A stretch of 64,000 nucleotides of DNA from Candidatus Thiodictyon syntrophicum (GTDB lineage: Bacteria; Pseudomonadota; Gammaproteobacteria; Chromatiales; Chromatiaceae). The stretch spans positions 2,381,501 to 2,445,500 of the forward strand of contig NZ_CP020370.1 of assembly GCF_002813775.1 (NCBI RefSeq), given 5' to 3'. A program made the translations under genes and the position numbers. This document shows, piece by piece, positions 1 through 15,267 of this stretch; the stretch's first letter is position 1; every line of letters begins with the position of its first letter. The notes below the pieces were generated by a model. That model saw nothing but the letters and a program-made list of their open reading frames with translations. It was not told where the DNA came from and did not search any database.

Positions 1-2
1 GC

Positions 3-2363
3 CGCCCCCCGCTCCCCTGGACCAACGTCATCGCCAACGAGGTCGCCGGCTGCCTGGTGAGCGAGGTCGGCGCCGGCTACACCTGGGCGCGCAACAGCCA
101 GGCCAACCGCCTCACCCCCTGGTCCAATGACCCGGTGAGCGACCCCGGTGGGGAGGCCTTCTATCTGCGCGACGAGGCGACCGGCGCCTGCTGGTCCCCG
201 CTCCCCGGACCCCGCCCGGCCCCGTTCGACTACGAGGTCCGCCACGGCTTCGGTTACTCGATCTTTCGCTGCGAGGACCCGGACCTGGCCCAGGAGACGA
301 CCCTCTTCGTCCCCCGCTCGGACCCCCTGCGGGTCTTGCGCCTGCAACTGTGCAACCACGGCGACCAGCCCCGGACCCTGGCCATCGTTTCCTATCAGCG
401 CCTGGTCATGGGCAACCAGCCGGCCAGCCCGAGCCCCATCCTGACGGCCTGGGACCCCGACCGCGACCTGCTGACCGCCACCAACCCCGCGGCCGGCGAC
501 TTTGCCGACGGCACCGCCTTCGCCTTCGCCGTCACCCAGGGCGGGACCCCGGGCCCGGTCAGCCACACCTGTGATCGCGCCGCCTTCATCGGCCGCCACG
601 GCGACCCGGCCGACCCCACGGCGCTGCGCACCGGCACCGCGCTCGACGGCGCCAACGGCGAGGAACTCGACCCCTGTTTCGCCCAACGCCTGACCCTGCG
701 GCTGGCCCCCGGCGAGACCGCGCGGTGCAGCTTTCTGCTCGGCGAGTGCCTGGAGGCGGCCGAACTGGACCGGCTGGTCGCCCACTATCGCCAACCCGGG
801 GCCATCGACGCGGCGCTCGCCGCGGCCAAGGCCTTCTGGACCGACCTGGTCGGGCGCCTCCAGGTCGCGACCCCGTCCCCGGCCATCGACCTCATGCTCA
901 ACGGCTGGCTGGTCTACCAGAACTTGAGTTGCCGCATCTGGGCGCGCTCCGCCTTCTACCAGTCCGGCGGGGCCTTCGGCTATCGCGATCAGCTCCAGGA
1001 CGCCGCCGCCCTGGTGCTGCTGCGCCCGGATCTGACCCGCGCCCAGATCCTGCTGCACGCCGCGCACCAGTTCGTCGAGGGCGACGTGCTGCATTGGTGG
1101 CACGCGGCGCCCATGGAACGGGGCCTGCGCACCCGGTTCTCCGATGACCTGCTGTGGCTGCCCTATGTGACCAGCCACTATGTCAGGACCACCGGCGAGT
1201 GGGCGATCCTCGACGAATCGCTGCCCTATCTGAGCGCCCGCGCCCTGGAACCGGGGGAGGACGAGAGCTTCCTGGAGCCCGCGCCGAGCGGGGAGTCCGG
1301 CGACCTCTACGACCACTGCTGCCGCGCCCTGGACCGCTCGCTCACGCTCGGCGTCCACGGTCTGCCGCTGATGGGCACCGGTGACTGGAACGACGGCATG
1401 AACCGCATCGGGCGGGAGGGGCGGGGGGAGAGCGTCTGGATGGGCTTCTTCCTCTACCGCTGCCTGGGGGATTTTCTGCCCCTGTGCGAGGCGCGCGGCG
1501 ACACCGCGCGCCTCGCCCGCTACGCCGATTACCGCACCGTCCTGACCCTGGCTCTGGAGGAGTCCGGCTGGGATGGCGCCTGGTATCGCCGCGCCTACTA
1601 TGACGACGGCACGCCGCTGGGCTGCGCCGCGGATGACGAGTGCCGCATCGACGCCCTGGCCCAGTCCTGGGCCGCCATCTCCGGGGCCGTCCCCCGCGAA
1701 CGGGCGGAGCAGGCACTCGACGCGCTGGAGGCCCAGTTGATCAACGAGGACGAGCGCCTGATCCGGCTCCTGACCCCGCCCTTCGTCGACACCCCCAAGG
1801 ACCCCGGCTACATCAAGGCCTATCTGGCCGGGGTGCGGGAGAATGGCGGTCAATATACCCATGCCGCCTGCTGGGCGGTGCTGGCCATGACCGAACTCGG
1901 GCGCCGGGAGCGCGCCGCCCGCCTGCTCGCCATGCTGAGCCCGGTCTCCCATACCGCCACGGCGCCGGCCGTCGAGACCTATCGGCTGGAGCCCTACGCG
2001 CTGGCCGCCGACATCTACGGCGCCGCGCCCCACGTCGGCCGCGGCGGCTGGTCCTGGTACACCGGCTCCGCCGGCTGGATGTATCGGGTCGGTATCGAGG
2101 CGGTGCTGGGTCTGCGCGTGGAGGACGGCCGCACCCTGGTGCTGAAGCCCTGCATACCCGCCGACTGGCCCGGATTGCGCATCCACTACCGCCTGCCCGA
2201 CGGTATGACCCGCTGCGAGATCGCGGTGGAGAACGGCAGGGGAGGGGGCCGGGTGGTGGCCGCCAGCCTCGACGGGGAGCCGACGCCGGTCAGCGACGGG
2301 GCGGCGCGGGTGACGCTGCCGGCGGGGGGCGGGACCTTCCGCTGGGAGGTGCGGCTCGGGTAG
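3..2363 (+). CDS. Cyclic beta-1,2-glucan synthase-like protein, C-terminal GH94 part (5' end outside window)
   Basis: The reading frame is open from base 3, so the gene enters from the left. A GTG at 57 is only an internal codon. The encoded segment matches the C-terminal glycoside phosphorylase half (GH94, old GT36) of NdvB/ChvB-type cyclic beta-1,2-glucan synthases: the sequence WTNVIAN, then SEVGAGYTW and RLTPWSNDPVSD at its start, and the catalytic-loop motif GTGDWNDGMN about 440 residues further on. In the family this domain phosphorolyses glucan to set ring size, while the membrane GT84 half synthesises it. That half would lie upstream. The product would be a periplasmic osmoregulatory glucan. 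The C-terminal beta-sandwich (PCIPADWPG region) is present and ends normally. The family assignment is confident. Whether the upstream synthase half exists cannot be seen. Confidence 0.88.
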   Translation, partial: RPPLPWTNVIANEVAGCLVSEVGAGYTWARNSQANRLTPWSNDPVSDPGGEAFYLRDEATGACWSPLPGPRPAPFDYEVRHGFGYSIFRCEDPDLAQETTLFVPRSDPLRVLRLQLCNHGDQPRTLAIVSYQRLVMGNQPASPSPILTAWDPDRDLLTATNPAAGDFADGTAFAFAVTQGGTPGPVSHTCDRAAFIGRHGDPADPTALRTGTALDGANGEELDPCFAQRLTLRLAPGETARCSFLLGECLEAAELDRLVAHYRQPGAIDAALAAAKAFWTDLVGRLQVATPSPAIDLMLNGWLVYQNLSCRIWARSAFYQSGGAFGYRDQLQDAAALVLLRPDLTRAQILLHAAHQFVEGDVLHWWHAAPMERGLRTRFSDDLLWLPYVTSHYVRTTGEWAILDESLPYLSARALEPGEDESFLEPAPSGESGDLYDHCCRALDRSLTLGVHGLPLMGTGDWNDGMNRIGREGRGESVWMGFFLYRCLGDFLPLCEARGDTARLARYADYRTVLTLALEESGWDGAWYRRAYYDDGTPLGCAADDECRIDALAQSWAAISGAVPRERAEQALDALEAQLINEDERLIRLLTPPFVDTPKDPGYIKAYLAGVRENGGQYTHAACWAVLAMTELGRRERAARLLAMLSPVSHTATAPAVETYRLEPYALAADIYGAAPHVGRGGWSWYTGSAGWMYRVGIEAVLGLRVEDGRTLVLKPCIPADWPGLRIHYRLPDGMTRCEIAVENGRGGGRVVAASLDGEPTPVSDGAARVTLPAGGGTFRWEVRLG

Positions 2364-2502
2364 TCGTTTAGGTGCCGCCGACAACTCGCTCTGGTGACGG
2401 TGTCACCCCGGTGTCAGGCCCTCTGCGCCCGGGGGGCGGATGACGCCGTAGGTTGTGGTGTATGATGGAAACAGCCACTTCAGCAACTTTCATGGGAGAA
2501 AA

Positions 2503-3330
2503 ATGGACGATCTCGTCTATCCGCGCGAGCACACGCTCGGCATCATCACCTTGGTGCTCGGCCTCCTGATTTGGCTGGGCCTGATCGTCGGCACCGTTGG
2601 CGTGGCATTGGTCGCGCTCGGGATTGGCTTCGTGCTGTACCTGTTTGCCCAGTCCACGCTGATCGCCCACATCAAGGGCAATGGCGTCGAACTCTCGGCC
2701 GCGCAATTTCCGGACCTCTACGAGCAGTTCACGAGTTGTTGTGAGCGGCTCCAGATCAAGGAGCTGCCCGCGGCCTACATCTTGAATGGCGGCGGTGGTT
2801 TCAACGCCTTCGCCACCAAATTTCTCGGCGCCCAGTTTGTGGTGTTGTTGTCTGACGTGGTCGACGCCATGAACCAGCATCCCGACGGCGTACGCTTCTA
2901 TATCGGCCATGAGTTAGGGCACCTGCGGATGAAGCATCTGCGCGCCACGTTCCTGCGCTGGCCGGTGTTGTGGCTACCGCTGTTGGGTGCGGCCTATTCC
3001 CGCGCCCGCGAGAGTACCTGTGATCGACACGGCCGGGCCTGCTGCGCCTCGCCGGAAGGGGCCGTGCGCGCCTTGGCCGCACTGGCGGCGGGGTCGCAGC
3101 GCTGGGCTCAACTCGACGTTGCGGCCTATGGGCGACAGGTCAAGCATTGTTCCGGCTTTTGGATGTCGTTCCATGAATTGACCTCCGGCTATCCCTGGCT
3201 GACCAAGCGCGCCGCCCGGGTGATGGACCCGCGAGGACAGCTACCCGGACGCAGCGCCTTTGCCTACTTCCTAGGGTGTTCAATATCTCACCTATATCGC
3301 AAATTAAATTCATGCAGTTTTCGTGTTTGA
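2503..3330 (+). pseudogene. M48 family metallopeptidase, N-terminal part, interrupted by an insertion sequence
   Basis: The start is the ATG at 2503 behind a good ribosome site (GGGAGAA, 2494-2500), giving MDDLVYPREH. An upstream ATG at 2455 is less likely. The protein has two N-terminal hydrophobic segments (about residues 12-50) and then the zinc-protease signature HELGH near residue 135, so it is an M48-type membrane peptidase. Gene-derived sequence stops at 3271. The last codons up to 3330 are insertion-sequence DNA. Joining base 3271 to base 5241 (removing the element and one copy of the 9-bp duplication CCTACTTCC) restores one frame of 403 codons that ends at 5683. The gene is therefore a recently broken M48 protease whose C-terminus lies on the far side of the element. 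The truncated product keeps the active-site motif and might still be made, but lacks its C-terminal third. Confidence 0.85.
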
Positions 3331-5231
3331 CACAAAATCAATGAGAGCACGCCGACGCCGGGCCAGCATCGACGCACCGAGGTGCGTTGTCGCCCACTGC
3401 TCGACATCAATAGTACGCACCGATTCCATCGCCTCCTGAATCAACGGAGTCGCTAGGTCGGCGATGAAGGCAGGAATCGCAAGCACCAGCTTACCGATCT
3501 CCTTGAGCGGCCCCCTGGTGGTGAAGCATTTGTATTTCCCGAAGACCGATTCGATGATATCGGAGGAGGCCAGCCAGACACTATCAGTCGGGATCTTGGC
3601 GGATTCCAATGCGACCTTCGCGAGAATCTGTTGGGTAAAGGCCGCCGCCCGTGGGGTGAGCGTTGACGGCGGTGGCAGCGTGGCCTGGAGTGATTCTTGG
3701 GAGCCCTGCTGAAGACCCGTGGATTTGAGATGCGACTGAATCAGCTTGGATTGCGCCATCATTTGCGCGTAATCCACCAGGTCATCCCGGTAGGACAGTA
3801 GCCAGGCAAAGCCGTCAAGGAAGCGGCTGTACCCGGCGTCCGCTTGCTGCCAGAACACATCGTCGAGCGTATCACTCTCGAGGTCTGAGTGTGTCTGCAG
3901 TGCCTGGCAAAAAGCCGCCCGGTCGGGATAGCGAATGCCGACGATGGCCCGCAATGGGTGCGCCCGGGCGGCGCCGAACCGCGCGCACAGGTGCTCCCAT
4001 GCCGACCACTTCAGGACGTATTGCGCGCGGATCGCGCTGAAGTCGCCGCGATCATGGTAGGCGAGGACGCGTTGTGCCCACCGCACATGGACATCCAGAT
4101 TCATAAAACGCGCCTTGATGCGCTGCCGAGGCGGCAGCAAGAAGGCGAGATCGGTCTGCTGCAAGGACGACCACGCGCGGCGACAGTGCGCCAGCAAGGA
4201 CTCCCAGCGCGCATCTCGGCCCATCTCGGCCTTGAGCCGCGTCGCAATAAGATGCGATATATCATAAGTATAGACGCAGGCAGTGGCGTGCTCCTGAAAC
4301 AAGGCGATGCCCTTGTGCAGGTCGCTGCCGTGGTCGGCAACGATCTGGACTGGTGGACCGGTGCGTTGCGCAACGCGCCTGAGCACTTGTGCGACCCACG
4401 CTCCCGTGCTGTGTGTTGTGATCTCCACGGCCAGCACCTGCATGGCGCCGTGACACGGGCTGTAACCGCTCTGGGCCAGTGCACTCACCGGAATACCCAG
4501 GATGACGAGGCACTTGGACGCCCCCAAGGCGATCGTATGGTCGGCGACGTAGATCCAATCCGTGCGCCATTGCGGTTGGCGATTGAGAATCGCGAGACCG
4601 CAGCGATAGACCCAGTTGAGCACGGTGGTGTGGGCTGGCGCCGCCACCGGGAGTGACGCGCCGAACAGATTCAATACCCGCGCCACCCCGCGGCTGCCGA
4701 GCCCCGCGTGCAGATACAGCCGCATGGTTAACTGCATGACCATGACCGAATAGTGATGGCCGACCGGCGGGGACAGCGCAAGGTGTGGTGGCTCATCCGC
4801 TGGTTCGTCATCCGCCGGCGCCGCGGCCTCTTCGGCTCCCGTTCGCGCACGCTCCGCCTTTAGCGCACGCGCCTTCCACTGCGCGCGGCTGTGCTCCAGA
4901 TCCCGAATCTTGACCTCCGCGGCCCGCAGGCGCTGCTGCCGCTCCAACGCTTTCGCCTTCCAGGCATCACGTGATCGCTGGAACAGGTTGGCCAGACGGC
5001 TCGCTGGGCTCTTGAATGCATTCATCACGTCGTGCGTGCTCCGGCAAGGCGGTCAGATCACCGCGCCAGTAGACTGATCAAGCGTTCGTCGTTTGTCAAC
5101 GGCTTGGCATGAGAAAGTGTCGCACGCGTCATCGTACTCCCCCAAGCACAGAACCGACCGCCGGGCCTTCCAGGCAACACGCTTCTTGCATCGACTTTTC
5201 GGCGCCTTTTTAGGTCAGATTGAACACCCTA
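3272..5231 (-). mobile_element. Insertion sequence, 1960 bp, in an M48 protease gene
   Basis: Both ends are defined. The left end starts TAGGGTGTTCAAT, and the right end read in reverse is also TAGGGTGTTCAAT. The inverted repeats continue for about 22 bp with a small gap. The element is flanked by identical 9-bp copies of CCTACTTCC at 3263-3271 and 5232-5240, a target duplication. It carries one transposase gene on the minus strand filling almost its whole length. The exact duplication and the open frames on both sides mean a recent insertion. I cannot name the ISfinder family from sequence alone. Confidence 0.88.
3310..5028 (-). CDS. DDE transposase of the 3272-5231 insertion sequence
   Basis: The product has 572 residues. 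The N-terminal 75 residues are a basic, coiled-coil-like region rich in Arg, Lys and Ala. The core then shows candidate DDE acidic residues: D in VADHTIALG (about residue 165), D in IVADHGSDL (about 235) and E in SSDIIESVFGKYK (about 490). The wide second spacing suggests an insertion domain before the Glu. The enzyme would cut and join the element ends with inverted repeats TAGGGTGTTCAAT and make the 9-bp duplication seen here. It is intact, with no frameshift, so the element is probably still active. The family is not recognised with certainty; it looks like one of the unclassified long DDE transposases. Confidence 0.8.
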   Translation of the reverse strand: MMNAFKSPASRLANLFQRSRDAWKAKALERQQRLRAAEVKIRDLEHSRAQWKARALKAERARTGAEEAAAPADDEPADEPPHLALSPPVGHHYSVMVMQLTMRLYLHAGLGSRGVARVLNLFGASLPVAAPAHTTVLNWVYRCGLAILNRQPQWRTDWIYVADHTIALGASKCLVILGIPVSALAQSGYSPCHGAMQVLAVEITTHSTGAWVAQVLRRVAQRTGPPVQIVADHGSDLHKGIALFQEHATACVYTYDISHLIATRLKAEMGRDARWESLLAHCRRAWSSLQQTDLAFLLPPRQRIKARFMNLDVHVRWAQRVLAYHDRGDFSAIRAQYVLKWSAWEHLCARFGAARAHPLRAIVGIRYPDRAAFCQALQTHSDLESDTLDDVFWQQADAGYSRFLDGFAWLLSYRDDLVDYAQMMAQSKLIQSHLKSTGLQQGSQESLQATLPPPSTLTPRAAAFTQQILAKVALESAKIPTDSVWLASSDIIESVFGKYKCFTTRGPLKEIGKLVLAIPAFIADLATPLIQEAMESVRTIDVEQWATTHLGASMLARRRRALIDFVSNTKTA

Positions 5232-5240
5232 CCTACTTCC

Positions 5241-5683
5241 TGGCGGCCTTTGTTCCCTATTTCGGGCGTCTGGGTGCAGGCTTCGGCTTTTTGTTCCTGG
5301 TTTATATCATTGTCGTATTGGCCGCAATCGCTGTGCCGGCCTATCACGATTACTCGGTGAGGGCCAAAATGACGGCGGCGATTAACGGCTCCCAGGGTGC
5401 GCGCGATGGGCTGGGCACTTATTACTTCGCCAACCAGAAGGTTCCCGAATCGCTGGAGAGTGCCGGGGTGACCGCGGAACTGGCCGACGGCATCCATTTG
5501 TCGCTCGGCCAGGAGGGTATGGTGCTGACGGTGAGCACGCCGCAGGGTGATCTCATTTTCACCCCCAGCGCCGATGCGCGCCGCCAGATTATCTGGAGCT
5601 GCACGCCCGGTGAAGGTCTGAAGCCGACGCAGGTGCCACCAATCTGTCGCAGCGGCGCACCAGCCCCTGGCAGCAATCAGTAA
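5241..5683 (+). pseudogene. C-terminal part of the interrupted M48 protease: membrane segment plus type IV pilin-like domain
   Basis: This is the 3' part of the gene that begins at 2503. Restored sequence runs ...AFAYFLAAFVPYFGRLGAG and continues into a hydrophobic helix with IAVPAYHDYSVRAKM, the hallmark after the alpha-1 helix of type IV pilins. It ends with WSC...PPICR, like the C-terminal disulfide loop of PilA/PilE pilins (PF00114). The prepilin cleavage signature (G|FTLIE) is not conserved: the segment reads GFGFLFLVYIIVV. It is therefore probably a fixed membrane fusion and not a processed pilin. As it stands an ORF opens at 5093 inside the element, which could give a hybrid protein, but no ribosome site is evident. 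The frame is intact to the TAA at 5683. Confidence 0.78.
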
Positions 5684-5702
5684 CTGACCGGCGTTCGTGG
5701 TC

Positions 5703-5726
5703 GGATGGGGCATTCGCCCCGTCCGC
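5703..5726. repeat. Short GC hairpin, GGGGCATTCGCCCC type
   Basis: GATGGGGCATTCGCCCCGTCC forms a stem with a 4-nt loop, 20 bases after the pilin-like stop codon. The same hairpin with inverted loop sequence (GACGGGGCGAATGCCCCGTCC) recurs at 39169-39190. It may act as a terminator for the M48 gene or be a dispersed palindromic repeat. Confidence 0.5.
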
Positions 5727-5760
5727 AACCCCAATCAGGTCGGTGATAGATACCCCACCC

Positions 5761-5940
5761 TCACACAAATCCTCCCCGGGGGGCGACTTCTATCCTGACG
5801 CCCGGGGCCACCGAGGTGATGGATAAACCCGTGCCGGCCACGCCGGCGGCCACCATGTCGAGCAGCGACACCAAGCGTTTTGAGTGGATCCCTGACAACC
5901 ACTGACCGAGCCAAGAGTGTAATAATGCCGACGCGTACAT
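5761..5940 (-). pseudogene. Remnant of an IS4-type transposase N-terminus
   Basis: On the minus strand from the ATG at 5940 about 45 codons read LHSWLGQWLSGIHSKRLVSL and then DMVAAGVAG, closely resembling the N-terminal helix bundle of IS4-family transposases (pattern L...L......H.KRL.SL...V...). The similarity ends at about 5800, after which the frame runs out into unrelated sequence and stops. There is no catalytic DDE region and no terminal repeat pair. It is an old fragment. The rest of the 5684-6114 gap holds a hairpin of the GGGGCATTCGCCCC kind (5705-5723) and a pyrimidine-rich tract (5986-6055), with nothing else recognisable. Confidence 0.5.
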
Positions 5941-6114
5941 GAGGGGGCCTCCTTTGATCTGCCATGACGGCACGTTTTCACGCACACTACTCCCTCTCGC
6001 GATGGGGAGAGGGTTGCTCTTCTCGCCCCTTGTGGGAGAGACCGGGGGTGCGGGAAATGGTGTCGTCGTGAACGGGCAGAATCCATGAGCCATCATCCTG
6101 ATACTGACGCCACC

Positions 6115-11010
<4,896 letters not shown>

Positions 11011-11121
11011 ACACGTTTACCAACCAAGACCCAGGTTGTCAAGCATATCACGCTGAGGACCGTGGGCCGATGACGATGATCGGGTGGCGTGTTGACCAGT
11101 GCTGCGACGGAGCGACATCTC

Positions 11122-14100
11122 ATGACGCGCAAGCGAATTGTATCCCGCTTGATCAACCGGCGGACATTCACCGTATTCCTGTTGGCCGCCCTCATTCTGG
11201 TTTTCGGGATGTACGTCCGTACGGAGAAGGCGATCGATCGCGCCAACGAACAGCGCCAGGCCGTCATGGCGCTGGCAGATGAATTGCGCCAGTCCTCCGA
11301 TGATCTGACGCGGATGGTCCGAACCTACATTGTGACCGGCGATCCGGTCTACAAACAGTCCTATCAGGATATCCTGGACATCCGTGACGGCAAGCGACCG
11401 CGGCCGGAGCACTATCAGAATGTCTATTGGGACCTGGTCGTGGCCGGTCGACTCCCCCCGCCCCCCGCCACAGGGCAGGCCATGGCACTCCTCGAATTGA
11501 TGCGTCAGGCGGGCTTCGGGGACGCCGAGTTTCGCCAGTTGGCGCAAGCCAAGGCGCACTCCGACCACTTGACTGCCACCGAAGTCACGGCGATGCGACT
11601 TGCCGAGACGGTCGGTCCTGACCGGGAGGAGGCGCTGACCCGGGCGCGGCGTCTGCTGCATGACGACGCATATCATCAGGCCAAGGCCGACATCATGCAG
11701 CCCCTCTATGAATTCAATGTGCTGATGAACCGGCGGACCCTCGCCGCGGTCCATGCGGCAGCGCACAATGCCACGCTGTTGCGCGGCATCTTCATTGTTG
11801 TCGGGCTGATCCTGTTCATCATGCTCTGGCGGACCTGGGCGACCTTGCGGGAGACGTTGGGGGCTTCGGCCGAGGAGGTGCGCGCCCAGATCGTCAAGCT
11901 GGGGCACGGCGATTTCTCCGCGGCCCCCCCGGTCCCGCCCGGCGCTGACCATAGCGTGATCGGCTGGTTGGCGGAGACCCGGCAACGGCTCAACCAACTG
12001 GCGCAGGCACAACAGGAGGCGGTGGTTCGTTATACCAGGGCCGAGCAGGCGCTGCGGGAGAGCCTCGGGCGTTACGAGTTGGCCATAAAAGGGACAACCG
12101 ATGGCATCTGGCACTGGAATATCCTCAGCGGTGAGGATTTCCACTCCCCCCGTTACCGGGAACTGCTCGGTTACGATGCCGATGAACTTCCCGATACCGC
12201 GGACGGTTTTGAGGCCATTGTGCATCCCGATGACCTACCGCAGGTGAATGCCGCGCAACAAGCCCACCTGGTGCGGCGGGAGCCCTACAACATCGAACTA
12301 CGCCTGCGCACAAAGCAAAGGGATTACAAATGGTTTATATCGCGGGGTCAGGCGGAGTGGGACGCAGCGGGACAGCCGCTGCGGATGTCCGGCTCGATCA
12401 CGGATATCACCGAGCGTAAGCGGGCCGAAGAAGAGTTGGCCCGGTCCAGGGACGCGGCGCAGGCGGCCAACCGCGCCAAGAGCCAATTTCTCGCCAACAT
12501 GAGCCATGAGATCCGCACCCCCATGAACGCGGTCATCGGCCTGACCCACCTGGTTCTCCAGACTGATCTGACGCCGAAACAACAGGATTATCTCTACAAG
12601 ATCCAGAGTTCGGGCCAGGCCCTGCTGGGGCTCATCAACGACATCCTCGACCTGTCCAAGATCGAGGCGGACCGGCTGGAACTGGAACAGATCCCCTTCA
12701 GCCTGGAGCGGGTCCTGGACCCCATCGCCACCATGATGGCCCTGAGAGCCGAGGAAAAGGGGCTGAAACTCTCCTTCCACCTGGACGCGACAGCGCCGCG
12801 TCACCTGCTGGGGGACCCACTCCGACTGGGGCAGATTCTCCTCAACCTGGTCAACAACGCCGTCAAATTCACGGAACAGGGCGAAGTCGTCGTTGCCGTG
12901 ACACCGCAGGCTCGGCCCGGCGCTCAGGTCGGGCTTCGCTTCGCCGTGCGGGACACCGGCATCGGCCTCCTGCCGGCGCAGCAGGCCCGGCTCTTCGAGG
13001 CGTTTTCCCAGGCCGATGGCTCCACCACCCGCCGCTACGGGGGCACCGGGCTGGGGCTGGCCATCAGCAAGAAGCTGGTAGATCTCATGGGGGGCGACCT
13101 CAGGGTCGAGAGCGCCCCTGGCGTCGGGAGTACCTTTACCGCCATTCTGCCATTTACCGTGGACACGGCCGCAGTGCCGGACACTCGCGAAGACCGACCG
13201 GAAACCGGACGCGCCGGCCTCATCCCGCCGTCATTTCCGACCGATTCCCGAGTCCTGCTGGTGGAAGACAACGCCATCAACCAGCAGGTGGCTCGGGAGA
13301 TTCTGCGGAACTTCGGGTTAGGCGTGGAGATCGTCGGCAATGGGCGTATGGCCGTGGAACTGCTCCGCGCCAATCCCGCCCGTTACGCCGCGGTGTTCAT
13401 GGACCTCCAGATGCCGGAGATGGACGGCTTCGAGGCCACCCGGGTCATTCGGGATGAGCTGGGACTGGCCGACCTGCCGATCATCGCCATGACGGCCCAT
13501 GCCCTGGAAGAAGAGCGCCGCCGCTGTCTTGCCTGCGGTATAAATGACCACGTGGCCAAGCCCATCGATCCGTCGGTCCTCCTGACGGTGCTCTCCCGCT
13601 GGCTTCCCACCCGCGGCGATGCGCAGGAGCCTCCGAACGAGACCCTTTCGGTCCCTGATTTCCCCGCTGCGCTGCCCGGGGTGGACCTGTCGGCGGCCCT
13701 GCGTCGGCTCTCGGGCAACCGGGAACTGCTCCTGAAGATGCTGCGGAACTTTGGTCAGGAGTGGTCAGGAGCACATGAATCCATACAAGTCGCCCTGTCG
13801 GCAGGCGACCTTCAGCAAGCGCGCCAGACGGTCCACACGCTGCGCGGAGTAGCGGCTAACCTGTCCGTGAGTCACGTCGCCGCCAGTGCCGAGGCGCTGG
13901 AGCAGGCGTTGAAGCGGGGAGCGAACCACGAGATCGAACGCTGCCTGGAGACGCTGGCCGCGGCCATCTCGCCGGTGCTGGCCGGACTGGAGCGTTTGCC
14001 GCCCGCGCCGCCGCTCCCGGTTGACGTCGGTTCCCCGGATCCCTCGCTGTTGGAACCTCAAGTCTGCGAACTGGCCAAATTGCTGCGCCAACAGGACATG

Positions 14101-14268
14101 AAGGCCGAAGCCTGCTTCGCCGAACTACGGGTGCGGCTGGGCGCCGGAGAGTGTTCGGAGGCGATGGTTCGCCTGGAGCAGCAGCTTGACCGGCTGGATT
14201 TTGCCGCGGCCAGGATAACGTTGGCGGAGGTGGCGGAGCTTCTGGGAATGGCGGCATTGGACCGATGA
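11122..14268 (+). CDS. Hybrid sensor histidine kinase (two-TM sensor, PAS, HisKA, HATPase, REC, Hpt)
   Basis: The start chosen is ATG 11122 ([10 protein letters not shown]), with GGAGCGA upstream. A start at 11089 is possible. It has 1048 residues. A first membrane helix at about 12-33 and a second at about 216-238 bracket a periplasmic helical domain with [17 protein letters not shown], a common four-helix sensor pattern. A HAMP-like linker and a PAS/PAC domain (about 320-435) follow, then HisKA with His462, HATPase, REC with Asp761 and Hpt with His905. From about residue 430 the protein is nearly identical to the C-terminal module of the preceding gene, down to long stretches of DNA, which points to duplication or gene conversion. 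It lies 111 bases after that gene in the same direction. The signal is unknown. Like its neighbour it lacks an output domain and must pass phosphate to a separate regulator. Confidence 0.88.
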   Translation: MTRKRIVSRLINRRTFTVFLLAALILVFGMYVRTEKAIDRANEQRQAVMALADELRQSSDDLTRMVRTYIVTGDPVYKQSYQDILDIRDGKRPRPEHYQNVYWDLVVAGRLPPPPATGQAMALLELMRQAGFGDAEFRQLAQAKAHSDHLTATEVTAMRLAETVGPDREEALTRARRLLHDDAYHQAKADIMQPLYEFNVLMNRRTLAAVHAAAHNATLLRGIFIVVGLILFIMLWRTWATLRETLGASAEEVRAQIVKLGHGDFSAAPPVPPGADHSVIGWLAETRQRLNQLAQAQQEAVVRYTRAEQALRESLGRYELAIKGTTDGIWHWNILSGEDFHSPRYRELLGYDADELPDTADGFEAIVHPDDLPQVNAAQQAHLVRREPYNIELRLRTKQRDYKWFISRGQAEWDAAGQPLRMSGSITDITERKRAEEELARSRDAAQAANRAKSQFLANMSHEIRTPMNAVIGLTHLVLQTDLTPKQQDYLYKIQSSGQALLGLINDILDLSKIEADRLELEQIPFSLERVLDPIATMMALRAEEKGLKLSFHLDATAPRHLLGDPLRLGQILLNLVNNAVKFTEQGEVVVAVTPQARPGAQVGLRFAVRDTGIGLLPAQQARLFEAFSQADGSTTRRYGGTGLGLAISKKLVDLMGGDLRVESAPGVGSTFTAILPFTVDTAAVPDTREDRPETGRAGLIPPSFPTDSRVLLVEDNAINQQVAREILRNFGLGVEIVGNGRMAVELLRANPARYAAVFMDLQMPEMDGFEATRVIRDELGLADLPIIAMTAHALEEERRRCLACGINDHVAKPIDPSVLLTVLSRWLPTRGDAQEPPNETLSVPDFPAALPGVDLSAALRRLSGNRELLLKMLRNFGQEWSGAHESIQVALSAGDLQQARQTVHTLRGVAANLSVSHVAASAEALEQALKRGANHEIERCLETLAAAISPVLAGLERLPPAPPLPVDVGSPDPSLLEPQVCELAKLLRQQDMKAEACFAELRVRLGAGECSEAMVRLEQQLDRLDFAAARITLAEVAELLGMAALDR

Positions 14269-14306
14269 AGCGAGGGGGAGGTAGAGCCGACCTTGCAGGT
14301 ACCCAC

Positions 14307-14405
14307 TCAAAACGCGGCGAAGTCCGGCCACGCCGGCAGGGCGTCCGCATCGAGCTGCTCGCCCTCGTTGAAAAATCTGAGCCAACGCTCGAGCTCGGTC
14401 GCTAC
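14307..14405 (-). pseudogene. C-terminal fragment resembling an Rpn/YhgA-type PD-(D/E)XK transposase
   Basis: On the minus strand the 32 codons ending at 14307 read ELERWLRFFNEGEQLDADAL followed by PAWPDFAAF and a stop. This resembles the conserved tail of Rpn/PDDEXK putative transposases (W..FF.E...LD...LP.W). Nothing upstream on that strand is in the same frame for long, so this is a fossil. The rest of 14269-15099 holds no gene I can support: a short palindrome (GTTAAG...CTTAAC, near 14493), a diverged TTCGACCCTGGCCCCC repeat (14518-14540) and the hexamer hairpin listed separately. Confidence 0.4.
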
Positions 14406-14895
14406 GTCTCAGCGGGTTAGCGAAAATCCGCGGACTGTCGCTCATTCTCCAGAAGCTTGGGGCTAGGTCGGCGCGCAAGTCGCTGATATCGTTAAGGGCG
14501 ATCTTAACTTAGCGCCATTCGACCCTGGCCCCCTTTTCCGCAACCGGAGTCGCTGGACTGGGGTGGGTGCCCGCTCGTCGATAAGGTCCGATACCGGACC
14601 GGGTGCGTGCTCAGGGCGGACAACACTTGGTGTTCTCGACCGAGTAAACGTCATGCGCGTACAAAATGGCGAACAGGCAACCGTCGATGTTCGCAAACGA
14701 TGCATATGGTCAGCGCTATCAGATCGACTTCACTCGGTCGGCGTGCAGTGCCCGCGGGGCAAGCACGTAAGCGACCGGCGTTCCGAGGAAGCGGCCGCCG
14801 GGAGTCGATGGGTTCCCGCGCCCATCCTATCATCGCGGTCAGGTCATCTGTCGAGGGTGCGATCAGAACTGATGTGGTGACCGAAATCCCGTGTA

Positions 14896-14981
<86 letters not shown>

Positions 14982-15099
14982 CCCGGTCCGTGAGAACGTC
15001 CGGTGGCTGTGGGGTACGCGATGCGTACCCGACGACTCATTTGGGGTAGCATGGACCTCAACGGCTTCCCGCCTCTGCCGCTGCCCGAGCACACTGTCG

Positions 15100-15267
15100 A
15101 TGACCCCACCCACCCCCGCATTCCGCGGCAACAAGGCCGCCCTGCCGAGCAAGCCCTGCGCCGCCTGCGGTCGGCCGATGACCTGGCGCCGCCGCTGGGC
15201 CCGCTCCTGGAACGCGGTGAAGTTTTGCTCCGCCGCCTGCCGACGCGCCAAGGGTGCCCGTGGCTGA
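15100..15267 (+). CDS. DUF2256 zinc-ribbon-like small protein
   Basis: The protein has 55 residues from ATG 15100 to TGA 15265-15267. It contains LPSKPCAACGRPMTWRRRWA and then VKFCSAACRR, i.e. two CxxC-like pairs (CAAC and CSAAC) around a W-R-rich centre. This is the full DUF2256 pattern (KPC..CGRP..WR.KWA..W..VK.CS..CR). The stop overlaps the start of the photolyase gene (GTG 15254 or 15260), so the two are translationally coupled. DUF2256 genes are commonly found beside photolyase-related genes. The function is unknown. A metal-binding or nucleic-acid-binding accessory is plausible from the cysteines, but this is inference. Confidence 0.85.
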   Translation: MTPPTPAFRGNKAALPSKPCAACGRPMTWRRRWARSWNAVKFCSAACRRAKGARG

